Positions 44,533 through 56,265 of a stretch of 64,000 nt of DNA are shown here, piece after piece (the first letter of the stretch is position 1; each line of letters starts with the position of its first letter). This DNA is from Talaromyces rugulosus. Lineage: Eukaryota; Ascomycota; Eurotiomycetes; Eurotiales; Trichocomaceae. A program made the translations under genes and the position numbers. The DNA is taken from assembly GCF_013368755.1 (NCBI RefSeq), contig NC_049561.1, positions 4,278,001 to 4,342,000 of the forward strand, given 5' to 3'. The notes under the pieces were generated by a model. It was not told where the DNA came from, did not search any database, and saw only the letters and a list, made by a program, of their open reading frames with translations.

Positions 44533-46954
44533 ATGATCTTCGTGAAGGTTGCCGCCGTGTCTGTCCTGGCCGCGCTGTCGGTGACAGCAGCACCGTCTCC
44601 AGCCAGGCATGTTCTGCACGAGAAACGCCATCGTCCCTCGGGCGACTGGGTCAAGGGTGCGCGCATTGAGAGCTCTGCGGTTCTGCCCATCCGGATTGGA
44701 CTGACGCAGACTGACCTCCACATGGGACCCGACTACCTGAGTACGTATCGCTCGGACAAGCTATAATTGATTATTATATTGACTGAGAGACTGTTAGTGG
44801 ATGTGTGAGTAGTAGTAGTACTCGCTGCGGAACGCACGATGAGATATAGTACGCCAATCGCTGACACCAAACAGCTCTGACCCCCGCTCGGAAAACTATG
44901 GGCAGTACTTCTCCATGGAGCAGGTCCATTCCATGTTTGCGCCTGTTGAAGACCATGTCCATGCGATCAAGGAGTGGCTGCACGAGTCTGGCATTAACAT
45001 GTCTCGACTGGTGCACTCGGACAACAAAGGTTGGCTTGCATTTGATGCGACGACCGAGGAAGCCGAGCGTCTCTTCCAGACAGAGTACTACGAGCATGAG
45101 CATGCACAGAGTGATCGGGTCCGCGTCGGCTGCGATGGGTGAGTCGAAATCCCCATTTTGGTCAAGTGACGCTGTCTAAACGATAAAATTGTGATCAGCT
45201 ATCATCTCCCGGAGCACCTCGCCCCACACATTGACTACATCACGCCGGGTGTGAAGATGACCCAAGCCGTCAAACGTACTATTAAGAGGACTCCCAAGAG
45301 GAAGACCAAACGGAGCAGCCAGGCTCTGCATACAACGACCGAAATGAGTCTTCCCGAGAAGTGGTCCGCCCCGGAGGGCGTGTCCCCCGAGCTTGCTGGC
45401 TGCGGTTTTAACATGACACCACCGTGCATTCGGGCGTTGTACGATATTCCCTTGCCGACGAACAAGCCAAACCCCAAGAATGGTCTGGGATTATACGAGC
45501 AGGGTGACTACTTTGCCAAGAAGGACTTGGACCTTTACTGGAAGAATGTCTATCCCGAGGTCCCACAAGGAACATATCCCAAGCCACAACTAATTGACGG
45601 TGCCAATTACTCTGTTCCGGCAAATAGCTCTCTAAATACAGGAGAATCCAATATCGACATTCAGATGACGTATGCAAACATCCAAAAACGAGCTGATGGC
45701 ATTGTTAGCTGACCGAAATGCGTGAATATAGGACCTCGCTCATTTATCCGCAAGAAGTCATTCTCTACCAGGTTGATGATCAATTGTACGAGCCGGCTGA
45801 AGTCGCTACTACCAACTTGTTCAATACTTTCCTTGATGCACTTGACGGAGTAAGCAGGCAAAAACGAACTTCTTTTAAGGACAACTACTAATTCAACCAG
45901 TCCTACTGCACCTACAGTGCATATGGTGAGACCGGAAATGACCCAGACATCGACCCGATTTATCCAGACCAGCGTGAGGGGGGCTATAAAGGTAATATGT
46001 TCCTGTCTCCATATTTATTATGCAGATCTAAACAATAATTTATACAGGTGAACTGCAATGTGGCGTCTACAAACCGACTAACGTGATTTCCGCATCTTAT
46101 GGTCAAGCTGAAGCCGATTTGCCGCCAAAGTATGTCGAACGACAATGCAACGAGTTCATGAAGCTTGCAATGCAGGGCCATACCTTGCTCTTCTGTTCTG
46201 GTGACTTCGGTGTAGCGTCGCTTCCGGACGACAGTGGGCATAAGAATGGCTGCTTGGGGCCCGAGTCACGTATCTTCAATCCTCAATACCCTTCGGGTTG
46301 TCCGTGGGCGACCTCTGTCGGAGGCACGATGCTTTACAACGACCAAAACGTCAACGACCCGGAGAGTGTGATGCAAGTGGACCTGGGCGGCGCGGCAGCC
46401 AATTTCTCATCTGCCGGTGGCTTCTCCAACTACTTCGAGACCCCATGGTATCAGAAATTGGCCGTTGAAGAGTACTTCCGCATCGGCGATCCCCAGTATC
46501 CATATTATGAAGAACTAGGTCTCGTCGATTTCAACAAGACTAAGGGACTTTACAATAGGCTGGGCCGCGGTTTTCCAGACATATCCGCCAATGGCGCGTT
46601 TTTCTCCTCGTTTCTGGATGGCAAATTCACGCATTTCTATGGTACTAGCTTAGCAACGCCACTTTGGGCAGCTGTTGTTACTTTGGTATTCCGGCCTTTC
46701 CCTTTTTTAAAAAAAGCTTTAATGCTAATAATTGATAGATCAACGAAGAGCGACTGGCAGCCGGTAAGTCCACGGTTGGGTTCCTGAACCCTGTTCTTTA
46801 CGCCAATCCGCATGTCCTGAAGGATATCACAAATGGTACAAACCTGGGCTGTGATAGCGACGGGTTCTCAGCAGTCGAGGGCTGGGATCCAGTGACTGGA
46901 CTCGGAACTCCAGATTTCCCAAAGCTGAAGGAATTGCTGCTGTCTCTCCCATAA
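44533..46954 (+). CDS. Secreted sedolisin (S53) tripeptidyl-peptidase-like protease
   Basis: Eight exons (44533-44740, 44798-44804, 44875-45138, 45199-45669, 45732-45849, 45901-45991, 46048-46685, 46739-46954), phases consistent, give 670 residues. Signal peptide at 1-20, then the S53 propeptide with YLMDVSDPRSENYGQYFS. The Met-Asp-Val part needs a 7-base exon (see findings). Catalytic features: GESNIDIQ (Glu and Asp), SGDFGV (oxyanion Asp) and the Ser in GTSLATP. The C-terminal WDPVTGLGTPDF is the calcium site. These acid serine-carboxyl proteases cut tripeptides from extracellular proteins. A Lys/Arg-rich stretch near 185-200 (about 45270-45320) probably marks pro-mature cleavage. Confidence 0.9.
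44798..44804 (+). other. 7-base micro-exon of the S53 peptidase
   Basis: TGGATGT, bounded by ...GTTAG on the left and GTGAGT on the right. It joins CTG A to C TCT GAC in phase to give Leu-Met-Asp-Val-Ser-Asp-Pro, the sequence expected at this place in S53 propeptides. Flanking introns are 57 and 70 bases. Confidence 0.75.
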
Positions 46955-47079
46955 ATGGACATTGGTTCACTCAATAATGTAAATCTATGCATGTAACTAT
47001 ATCTGAAAATAACAGGACTAATGGTCTTCTTGACTTCTCTATGTGTCTTTTTACCACCGTCTATACTACAACATTGAAA

Positions 47080-47829
47080 TTCTATTAAGACGAATTGACT
47101 TTCTTCCAGCTCTTTCAGCCACGTGTAAAAGGCAGGGTACTTGGCAAACACCTCAGACAAGCGCAGACCCTCAACAAGTGTCCCATAAGGAAAGTGAGAT
47201 AGGTCTCTAAGAGAGATCCTGTCGCCAGTCAAGCACTTTTGCTTGGAAAGAAGAGATTCGTAGGCGGCAAGTTTTCCCTCGAGACCGGCGATGCTCTCAG
47301 CAACGCGAGCTTCGTCGGGGCCACCAAGACCACGACGATCTTTAAAAATCTTTTTGAATGCGATTTTGGATAGAAAGGTGTCGAAATTGGATTTTTAAAT
47401 GCTGACTCCCTTGTATTAATCATGTATATTAGTAGCGTAGTCGTATATTCAATAGAGAAGAAAGGCAAAAGTACCTGGTGCAAAAGAGCAAGCTATTTTA
47501 GATCCCCATCAGCAGGATAAAAGTCAGCTCCTTAGCTTTGCAGCAATGTACTCGGAAATAGCACTGCTTTCTACAATAATAGTTATTAGCTACGTGCTTC
47601 CATTCGGTTTGATCTGAAAACTGAAGGACTAACATACCATAGAGAAAAAATCCATCGTCCTCCGGACACAACTAGCCAAATAGCTGATGTGCCAGAAACC
47701 CTGGGCTCTCGTGCTCGGCCTTAGCAAGGTAGATTGGGACAATCTCAAAGTTGGCTTGTTTTTTCGTACAAGACGACCAGTCCGCGGCGCGTACAAGCAG
47801 AGATCGGGTTTCTGAAGTTTGAGGACCAT
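47080..47829 (-). pseudogene. Glutathione S-transferase pseudogene
   Basis: Begins at ATG 47829 (MVLKL). Remnants of the thioredoxin-like half are found in shifting frames (ANFEIVPIYLAKAEHESPGF; EDDGFFLY; ESSAISEYIAAK), and the C-terminal half is one clean frame (SNFDTFLSKIAF; DEARVAESIAGLEGKLAAYE; HFPYGTLVEGLRLSEVF). Lesions: one surplus A in an A-run (T-run 47759-47764 on the plus strand) shifts the frame; TAG at 47674-47672 stands where GST relatives have Gln; TGA at 47526-47524 ends the segment after IAAK; and the normal stop is missing, so the frame runs into the S53 3' end. GSTs conjugate glutathione to electrophiles; this copy should be dead. The intact C-terminal frame suggests recent decay. 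Confidence 0.75.
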
Positions 47830-48515
47830 CGTGTCGGGTTTAGATTTTGATTTACCGACTGGAAAACACGATACTGAGCAGGAATCCGATTAATTGAGGG
47901 TCAATAGTTTAATTAAGTTCTTAGAATTATGAATTACATGTAGGTTAAATGCATTTATATATGGAGAACTCCAAGTCACCCCGCCATCCCCTCCGAAGAA
48001 ATATTAATAAACACTAATTAAATGAAAATAAAAGGACCACATGCATTTTGTAATCAATTTCTCAAGAACTGAAACGAAAATTGAACTATACTAGTAATGA
48101 GTGTTGCAACGTTCGTACTAAGATTATTATAAGATCAGCTCGTGGACCACTTTTGCGTGCTTGGTCATCGTAAGCAGCCTTAGAATGAGCTGGCTGCATC
48201 AATGAATGTTTAAACAAGATCCCAGTCCCTTTCTTCTGCCCAAGTTCCTACTTTAGTGGTCATAATTATTGACGAAATACAGTCATCAATTGTTATTTAG
48301 AGAATACACTCAACTAATATTTGAATGACACACTATTATCTTTTTGGCTCATTTAAAGCTAGGCAAGCGATGCCATTTATTACATATAATAATAAATAGT
48401 GACTTCCAATGTTATTGATATAGGTCTTTCCATGCAATTGCCAAAATCTTGTTTCTTTTTGGATCACGACCCATCTTCTCCAGATGTCCAGTCTTGGCTG
48501 TTCTAATGTTGAACT
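47830..48515. other. Intergenic, AT-rich
   Basis: Very AT-rich stretch with no coding signature or recognisable element. Confidence 0.5.
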
Positions 48516-49016
48516 CTATCGATAAAAGAATGACCCCGGGTTCTCTTTTTCCTTCCGGTTCAGCAGTCGTTTGATCAACAAGCGATGCCATTTCCCTGAG
48601 GGCCGCTGACTAGATAAAGCCTTGCTACCAGATGAACTGGTCTTGTCAGAGCATGCCTCTTCAGTCGGACAAGGCTCCTCCTCCATACCCATGAAAACTC
48701 CTGTGTAGATATCTTCAGGCTGATGAATCTGGTGGTTTGAATCTCCGTGGAACCCATTCAATGTTTTCTCCTTGCTGTCTTTGGACTCCTCGTAATTGTC
48801 AATGTCTGCATAGTAACCATCTCCTGACATTGACGTTTCATCTATAGAACAGAAATCCCAAACCTTGTTCTCCCGATCCAGAAAATCGATTTGCATTTGT
48901 AGATAACGAATAGTCTTTTGGTACTCTGCTATTCGAGCTTTGTTAGACGCGGATATAATGTTCCCCTCCTGAAGCATGCTCAGCTTGGATGCTCGTGCGG
49001 ATGGATTGCAAGGCAT
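48516..49016 (-). CDS. Small hypothetical protein with coiled-coil segment
   Basis: An open frame of 166 residues starting at ATG 49016. Not recognised. A short predicted helix (ARIAEYQKTIRYLQMQIDFL) has Leu/Ile at heptad-like spacing, followed by an acidic Ser-rich middle and a basic end (LLIKRLLNRKEKE). The ATG is directly preceded by a CAG acceptor-like site (49022-49020), so a 5' exon carrying a DNA-binding basic region, as in fungal bZIP-like proteins, is conceivable but was not found. It may also be a decayed fragment or a spurious frame. Confidence 0.35.
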   Translation of the reverse strand: MPCNPSARASKLSMLQEGNIISASNKARIAEYQKTIRYLQMQIDFLDRENKVWDFCSIDETSMSGDGYYADIDNYEESKDSKEKTLNGFHGDSNHQIHQPEDIYTGVFMGMEEEPCPTEEACSDKTSSSGSKALSSQRPSGKWHRLLIKRLLNRKEKENPGSFFYR

Positions 49017-49834
49017 TTCCTGCAATTTGCGTCTGCTTTTCCTTTCCTAAACTAAAAGGTTTATTTTGGGTTGTAACCGGCGATATTCCTTGTCAAAGGT
49101 GTCCAGAGCTAGAGAGGTCTTTATTTTCTTGGTATTTCGAAGTCGACCAGATGGCGAGAGAATCTTAAGTAATTTTGTGCACCTGCACTCACGCTATAAG
49201 AAAAAAAAAGTTTTTCCATTTGGAATGAGATTGCGGCTTTCACCCTAGATACAAGCAAAAAAGATATTTTTAGACTTCAGTTTCATACATGTTTCACCAA
49301 TTCGGTATAGGATGTGTTTCAACATTTGAAGTCTCTTTGTCTTGAAAACTGTGAAAACCAAAATAGAAACCGCATCGATGTTGCTTGTTTCAGGATAAAA
49401 TGTTGACACGATTCATTATATCTCAAGTCTTTGTTCTTAGAACCTAAAAATATCTTTGATATTGATTTCTCAAAGCTACATAGCTTCAAATGTTATTTGC
49501 GAGGTTAAATCCATCGATATCAATATCAATTGATAGCACTTGAGCTGATATATGTATGTACCTAGTTTCATCGAATATGAAATATATTTGTAGTCAACTG
49601 ACCAATGCATACACAGTAAAATGCAATATCAGCTTAAATAATATTTGAAACTATCAACTGGTATCAGATGAAAACATGCAAAATGGCAGGTAGCAGTGGA
49701 TTTAAAATCAACTACCACACATGCATCAACACATTGCTGTCATGTGCACTAGCATTATATATACATTTATACTCCAAGTAAATCAACATTTGAAATATAA
49801 ACTCGACTATAACCAAAAAAGTTTAAGCAAAGCA
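49017..49834. other. Intergenic, AT-rich, one ATCAATTGAT palindrome
   Basis: The palindrome lies at 49525-49534. Otherwise AT-rich sequence at the 3' side of the antiporter gene, with repeated short motifs such as acatttgaa. Confidence 0.5.
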
Positions 49835-52639
49835 TCACTGTGCCGCACCTTGCAATACCAAAACACTAGATTTGACACCCCTACGAACAAGTGCGTCGCC
49901 AACCGTTCCCAATGCCTTTTGTGTGTCAGCCTCTCCACTGGGATCAACGGATAGAGTTTCGCCGCCAACACTGCGGCGCCCGACAATAACCATCTGGTTG
50001 GCCTCGCTATGGGCTTGGCTAGCCTCATTTTGAGCAATGCCAACAGCGAAGCCAACGACAGTGGCGGCATTGCTTGCTAAGGATTCTTTGCGGAAGACGA
50101 CTCGTGAAGATAATTCGGCTGGAAGAGAGTCACGAAGCGAAGCAAAAAATACAGCATCAGACTCCGTTTCTGTCTTGGACAAAGAAGGAACGGCAGAAGA
50201 GCTTGCACCGGCAGTTTCAGGTGTCGAAACTTCCTGAAGGCTCGAGGCATCAATGTGGACAATAGTCGCTGTTACGTCTTCATTTTGGGCCAGTTGAAGG
50301 ACGAGGCGCAGTGCAAAACGATCATCGGCGCCGCCAATGTACAGAAGAAGGATGTGCTGCTCACGCTTTCTAGTTGTCAAAGAAGCCAAGTTGGTGCGAA
50401 TATTGGGGACAGTTCGTGAACTAGTGGACCGCTCCATACTGGGGCGGTCTTTGTTCGGAATTTCCAGAGCCCTGTCAATGAGGATACCAACATTTCCAAC
50501 TGAGGAACGGTTGAGGATATCATAAACAAAAGTAGGATAGGAAGCATTGACACGGGTCGATGAATCTTCTACACTCCATACACTCTGGCGATCGCTCATA
50601 CTACCGCTAGCACTCCATGGCACAAGGAGCAAGTCAGATGAGGTGTCGCGAGCCATATCAGTAACTGCATCTGCATATGAGCTTTCCGGAACGACCGAGA
50701 CACGACCTTCCGAGGGAATACTATTGATCTGGCCGAAAGATCGGAAGACGTTAACAACAGGGTCCCAAGTAGAATATTCTTGAATCTCGGACACCTGCAT
50801 CGTGCTGGATATACGATCGGTAAGTTCCATCAGCCGAATTCCATGCGCATGCAGAAGTGTACTCTCTTCGGATTCAGGGTTGTCAGTCTGACTCTCTGCT
50901 GAAGACTCTGATCGGACCGGCGTAGTTCGTTTAGAATAATGCGTACGAGGAGCGTTGTCTTGTAGTTTCCCACGTGTTCCGAGAAGGCCAACAAAACTGC
51001 ACACACTGGCCAAGCTGTCCAGACGAAGATAGACTGCAATTCGTTCAATAGGCCGCGCTCGAAGTTTTTCTAGTAGGACCGAGGAATCGTCCCGAGTGTG
51101 AGTTTGGCTGAGGACATTGCCATCCCAGTCAATTTCCCCACGTCTCCATCGGGTAACCTTGTCCTGATACCAGTTCGGGTACAGAAGAGAGGTGAGTGGC
51201 GTTGTGAGGAAGGTTACTATCAAGGCCATGACAACAAACATGGTGAAAGTGCGTTCGCTGAGAATTTTGGCTTGAAGACCGATATTCTGAGATGCTGTCA
51301 GAGAATATCATAAAAAGAAGGGACGATTGACGTACCAACACAATAAGTTCTACTAAACCCTTGCAACTCATCAGAACACCAACAGTAAAACTCTCTCTCC
51401 ACAAGAGACCGGTGAGTCTCGATGCAAGCGTTCCGCCGGCTACTTTCGCAAAAAATGCGATAGCGATAATCGCCACAACATAGCCCCAAACAGCACCGGA
51501 ATCCAGTAAGCCCAGGTTTGTCTGCAGACCTGATAGGGCAAAATACAAAGGAAGAAAAATGGCTGCGACGAGATCCTCGATCTTTTCGGTCAATTTGATC
51601 GCAAAGCCTCCTTCATGAGGGCACAACAATCCGACAAGGAAGCCACCGAAAATGGCATGAATACCTATGGCTTGGGTGAAGAAAGCCGACGCTAGGGCTA
51701 ATAGGAGGGTCACAGTGACAACGGACTGGCTTGGCCCTTTCTCCAGGCTCCCAGTCTTGCGGAGATACCACATGAAAACGGGGCGTATAAACAATGAAAG
51801 AAATAGGACGTAGCCAACAGCGACGAGTAAGACCCACAAGGCTGTGATCCCACTGCCGGCGTTTACCAGGGCCACGCAAAGCGCCAGCAAAATCCAACCA
51901 GTGACATCGTTACCCACACCTGCCGAAAGTACGATAACGCCGACATTGGTATTGAGCAATTTCAATTCGGTTAGAATGCGGCAAAGAACAGGAAAGGCCT
52001 GCAGTCCATACATCAGCTGTCATAGTTCGATCTGTCTGTAGGAAGAAGCTCCAAGTTACCGTAATTGCCATGGCAATACCAACAAAGAGAAGATATGTGC
52101 CAAATTCAACGTAGACAGTTCCCGGGTCATTTCGAAACTGGTTGTACAGGCCATAAGATACCGCGCATCCCAGCCCAAATGGCAACGCCATACCGGCGGC
52201 GGAAACGCTGGCAGCGATGCGCCAATTGCTGATCAGAAAACGCAAGTCTGTTTCTAGGCCGACAAGGAATAGGAACAGTACCAGGCCCAGGTTGGCAGTA
52301 ACGTTCAAAGTGGGAATCGACGCGGAAGGAAAGATGGTGTCCGTAAAACCCGGGATACGACCGAAGACAGACGGGCCGAGGAGAATGCCACCGATGACTT
52401 CGGCAATCACTCGAGGTTGGCGGATTTTGGACAGTGGCCAGTGTAGAAGACGGCAGAAGATGATGATTATGCCAGCCTAGCAATAGGTCAGATTAGGGCA
52501 GCAGGGAGCAGAGCAGAAGTTCGGCACTGGATACCTGAATAATAAATACTAAGATTGGATTCTTGGAGTCATAGACAGCTGGGTTACTACCACCCACAAT
52601 GCCGGACTGTGAGGACACGGCGGTCGAGTTGGACGACAT
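49835..52639 (-). CDS. K+/H+ antiporter of the CPA2 family (Kha1-like)
   Basis: Four exons (52639-52535, 52476-52060, 51998-51336, 51286-49835) give 878 residues. The start ATG 52639 (MSSNSTAVSS) opens a short luminal N-terminus. About twelve helices follow, with the exchanger core IAEVIGGILLGPSVFGRIPG, LVLFLFLVGLETDL, VGNDVTGWILLALCVAL (the acidic ND pair is the ion site) and HAIFGGFLVGLLCPHEGGF. The C-terminal 400 residues are soluble and include two segments resembling universal-stress-protein folds (LLVPWSASGSMSD; HILLLYIGGADDRFAL). Yeast Kha1 works in Golgi/late endosomal membranes for K+ and pH balance; a like role is inferred. Confidence 0.9.
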
Positions 52640-53397
52640 TGTCGCGAGGTGCCACCGTCGCACGAAGCTCGGTACTAGTCTAAAGGACGATTTGAAGACA
52701 AGGAAGTGCGGCGACAAGTATGCCGCAAGTAACTGCACGAGGCTGGAGATACCAGCTTGTTGCGTCGCTGCCTGACCAAGATGCAGAATCGCGCATGATA
52801 GGGAGAAAGAGCAATGAGGGAGGTTGCGAAAGAAACGCCCGCCTTCGTCGACCGAAGGCGCGGAACGGAGCTAGATCAAGCACTTGTCCTAAAGCGGCTA
52901 GCACGGCTCCCGATCCTTCCATGCATTAACCGCATACGTCATTAGCACCAGGATGTGCTGACGCCGAGTGCGGTCGACACCTATTTTTATGGGCAGTATC
53001 GCCATAACCGTGACGTCGCATACTTCCTGAACGACGTGCGGCTGGTGAACTTGTGACCTAGCGGAGCGAGCAGCACTAGACCTGCAAAATGCAGGCTGGG
53101 GGACCGGGTCCTGTCCACGTGGCTGTCAAGCGGGGCCTTTTACGGCAATCGGCGAATAAAAGCGGCCGAAAGCATTTAGGGTTTTCTGGAGACCCCGCAG
53201 TCATTGGGTGTCAAAAACCCCTCGGACGCCCCACATCCTTTTCTTTGTACTGTATACAGTATTCAGTATTCAGTATTCAGGACTCTACGGCGAAGTATTA
53301 TAGCTAAATAAGTCAGTATCCACAAAGAGCATGAATTAATAATAATCACTTGTTCAGTCTATCCCACTATTGACACCAAAAGGAAACCCCCCATTTA
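52640..53397. other. Upstream region of the antiporter; heptamer repeat
   Basis: GC-rich near the antiporter start, then AT-rich. It contains a 3.4-copy tandem heptamer (53257-53280). No gene is supported. Confidence 0.5.
53257..53280. repeat. Tandem heptamer cagtatt, 3.4 copies
   Basis: Three perfect cagtatt units plus cag. A short minisatellite with no coding role apparent. Confidence 0.8.
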
Positions 53398-54557
53398 TCA
53401 CGTAACTCGAGCAAGAACGTCCTGGGTATAATTCCATAGGTCTGTCGCTAGCTTCAAGCTCTTGGCCGTCGTGTCGAGCCGGTCATTGCTCAGTCGACCC
53501 ACGGGCATGTAGAACCCTCCGTTAACCAAGTCATTCCCTTTGGCACCCGCTGCCGCCCAGAGCTGGCTTAGACGGCCCTGGCTTATTTCCATCATAGAGA
53601 CGCCGGTGAACCAGAAATAGACACTCAAGAATAACGAATGCCACAGGGAGACTGATGTCGCCAGCGTAGTCTTGACTGGTCCTGGGTGGACCGAAATGAA
53701 TTTGATATCGGTCGTCGAGTATCTCCGCGCGAGCTCGGCGGCATAGACGATGTTCGCGAGCTTGCTTTGTCTGTGATTATAGTCTTTATCAGGACTTGTC
53801 TTTCCTTTTTTCATTCTTTTCATAAATAAATAGAAATTTGCATACCCATATCTAAACATGGACCCCATGAATCCTTTCTGTGCAGTTTTCAGGGTATCGA
53901 AAGTGATACCATTTCGCGGGTGACTCGCCCAGGCAGTCGAGGTCAAGAACAAGACACGCACATCTGACTTCGGCTGTTGAGCTGTCGTTTCCATAACAGG
54001 GAGAAGCTCTTGGACTATGACCGCATGCGCCAAGTGATTGATTGCGAAGTGAAGCTCAAATCCGTCTTCACTAACCCCTGCTGGAATAAACATAACACCG
54101 GCATTGCATCTGTGATGGGAAACTGTTAGTTAAGCTTACTCCAACCTTTTTCGGTACGCCAAGTCTTTTAAGCTCACATCAGTACGTCTAGACGATCGTG
54201 GATAAATTTTGCACAGGCCTTTTTCACTGATACCAAGGACGTCATGTCCACTTTTACGAACGTCATCGCGACACCAGGGCTATCCTTTTTGACTTCAGAA
54301 ATCAAGGACTCTGCAGCTTCATTGTTGCGGCCCGTAAAATAGATATGGGCTGGGCCATGCTGGGCAAGAGCTATCAATGTAGCTCTTCCTAGTCCAGCAG
54401 TGCCTGTGAAAACTCTTAGTCAGTTTTACATTCATGAAACAAGTTACTCTGAACACTGAGGTTGAGACCAACCTCCAGTTATGAAAACCACTTTTCCATC
54501 CAGAGGGGGGATTTCCTTCTCAGGATTGAAATCCACAAATTGCTCAAGGTTCGGCAT
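53398..54557 (-). CDS. Retinol-dehydrogenase-like SDR
   Basis: Four exons (54557-54473, 54403-54178, 54109-53846, 53770-53398) give 315 residues. The cofactor loop TGGTAGLG is made by joining exons 1 and 2, CNAGVMF by joining exons 2 and 3, and the catalytic Tyr and Lys of YGQSK lie on opposite sides of the third intron. That 75-base intron is a multiple of three and has no stop. The order and size fit the fungal retinol dehydrogenase/WW-oxidoreductase-like SDR group, broad NADP-dependent reductases often found next to secondary-metabolism genes. Hydrophobic VSLWHSLFLSVYFWFTG near 225 may associate with a membrane. The substrate is unknown. Confidence 0.85.
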
Positions 54558-55062
54558 GTTGTCAAGTGTATTGAATTAGGTCTTCAAATTTGGGGGAGGG
54601 TTAAAGTAGAATATAATTTTTTAAATAAGTTTCAAGTTTTCTTCGAATGTCGCAGTTACAAACTTCAATGTCGTGAAAATAAAATTCCACGGAGGACATG
54701 AGGGTTTATATACTGTGTATCCATCTTCGGCGTTACCTTAATGCCGTTTCCTCGGCCCAAAATAACCCACAATCTCAGTATACAATCCTCTTCGATGAAG
54801 CTTACCATGCATATCTTCTTTCTCATTTCAGCCCATTGGCTTCGATCGGGAACTCACTGGCTGGATATAGCCTAGCGCATATGCACGATAAGCAGGTCCC
54901 GCCTCGGATATTTCCCAATCAAGTTAAACGAATTTGCTCTCCGTTAAATCGGGACTAGCGTGCATGCAGCTCCGGAGTTAATCTGGGGCTTCATCCGTTT
55001 CCTACTGTCCATTCTGATTCTTCACAAACATCGTTGCTTATCCTGCGGATCTAGGTCTCAGA
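54558..55062. other. Divergent promoter region of SDR and bZIP gene
   Basis: 505 bases between divergent start codons. No clear binding site is seen. Confidence 0.5.
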
Positions 55063-56265
55063 ATGGCATCTGCCGTGTATGCGCTTAAGGAGGTTAGAGC
55101 ACACCACCGTTTGGGCTAGATGCAGTCGTAAGATACTACAGAACCTGAAAAGCTGACTGTCTGGATAGGTGCGCATTTTGGATGACGACTGGACTAGCCA
55201 GGCAGATCCTGTCGAACGCAGGCGGCGCCAGAATCGGTTGCATCAAAGGGCCTGGCGTAAGTTAGGTCTATTCCAGGCCGTGCTAAGTCACTAACCGTCC
55301 AAAATATAGGACGGCGTAGACAACAAGACCGTTCTTCTCCACAGAAGTCTGGACATGTACCCGCTCGTAAAGAAGAGCAAACTACAGTCATCCATTCAAG
55401 GACACTGCAGCCTTGTGGGACCGCAACTCTGTCACTTCTGCAGCTAGCCCATGACCATGTGAGTGGCCGTCAACGTATGATGACCACATTCGAGAGGTCT
55501 CAAAGCCGGGAAGTATTCTGGTCAATCGTAAAAACGTTAGGCCAATCCCAAGGCACGCTAGCATACTGGGCGGAGCTCAGAGCTTTACGAAAGCAAAGCA
55601 TCATCACGCGCATTCTTCCGCTAAAGATGACTACCTCTTCACACTCAAAAGGCTGCGGTGATCAGTCAAATGATACCGATACCCTAGTGTCCATTCATTC
55701 TCTGAACCAGTTTCTGGAAATAGCCTCACAATACGAACATAAGCTGGTATTCGGAGCTTCATTAGCTCTCGAGCACGAACTATTTATGTCAATACAATAC
55801 ACCTCTCTTACCGGGGTGATGACCAATATGTCCATCTTATTACGTCTCGTCGGCCGCCCTTTTGATGGCTGGGCAGATTTCTATACCGAGGACATGCCTA
55901 TACCACCATCACAGACTCCTGAATCGCTGAAATTCACACAACTTCAGCGAACTATTCCACATGAGTCGTGGATAGATCCTATTCCTTACGCGGCGCTGCG
56001 CGATAACATTATAAGACTCCAGGATGAGCTCGATGTGGATGAGTTATGCTCTGATTTTCTCGGCGGCGAAGTTGAAGGACAAAGTGATTTGGATGGTCGA
56101 GGAATGATTCTTTGGGGCAAGCCCTGGTCAGAAGATGGGTGGGAGGTTAGTGAAGGATTTGTGAAAAAATGGGGGCTTTTATTGGAGGGTTGTAGTGACT
56201 TGATCACATCGACAAACAGATGGAGACAAGTCAGGGGCGAAGAGATGCTAGTGGTAGAAGTATAA
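55063..56265 (+). CDS. bZIP-type regulator with DUF3425 C-terminal domain
   Basis: Three exons (55063-55092, 55169-55256, 55310-56265; introns of 76 and 53 bases) give 357 residues. The first exon codes for only ten residues (MASAVYALKE). The basic region (ERRRRQNRLHQRAWRRR) is split by the second intron and starts about 24 residues in. No heptad leucine zipper is visible after it. The C-terminal 120 residues are a clear DUF3425 domain: QRTIPHESWIDPIPYAALRDN, GMILWGKPWSEDGWEVSEGF and STNRWRQVRGEE. Such proteins are fungal transcription regulators of poorly known function. The start is chosen because it is the only ATG leading in phase to the basic region. Confidence 0.8.
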
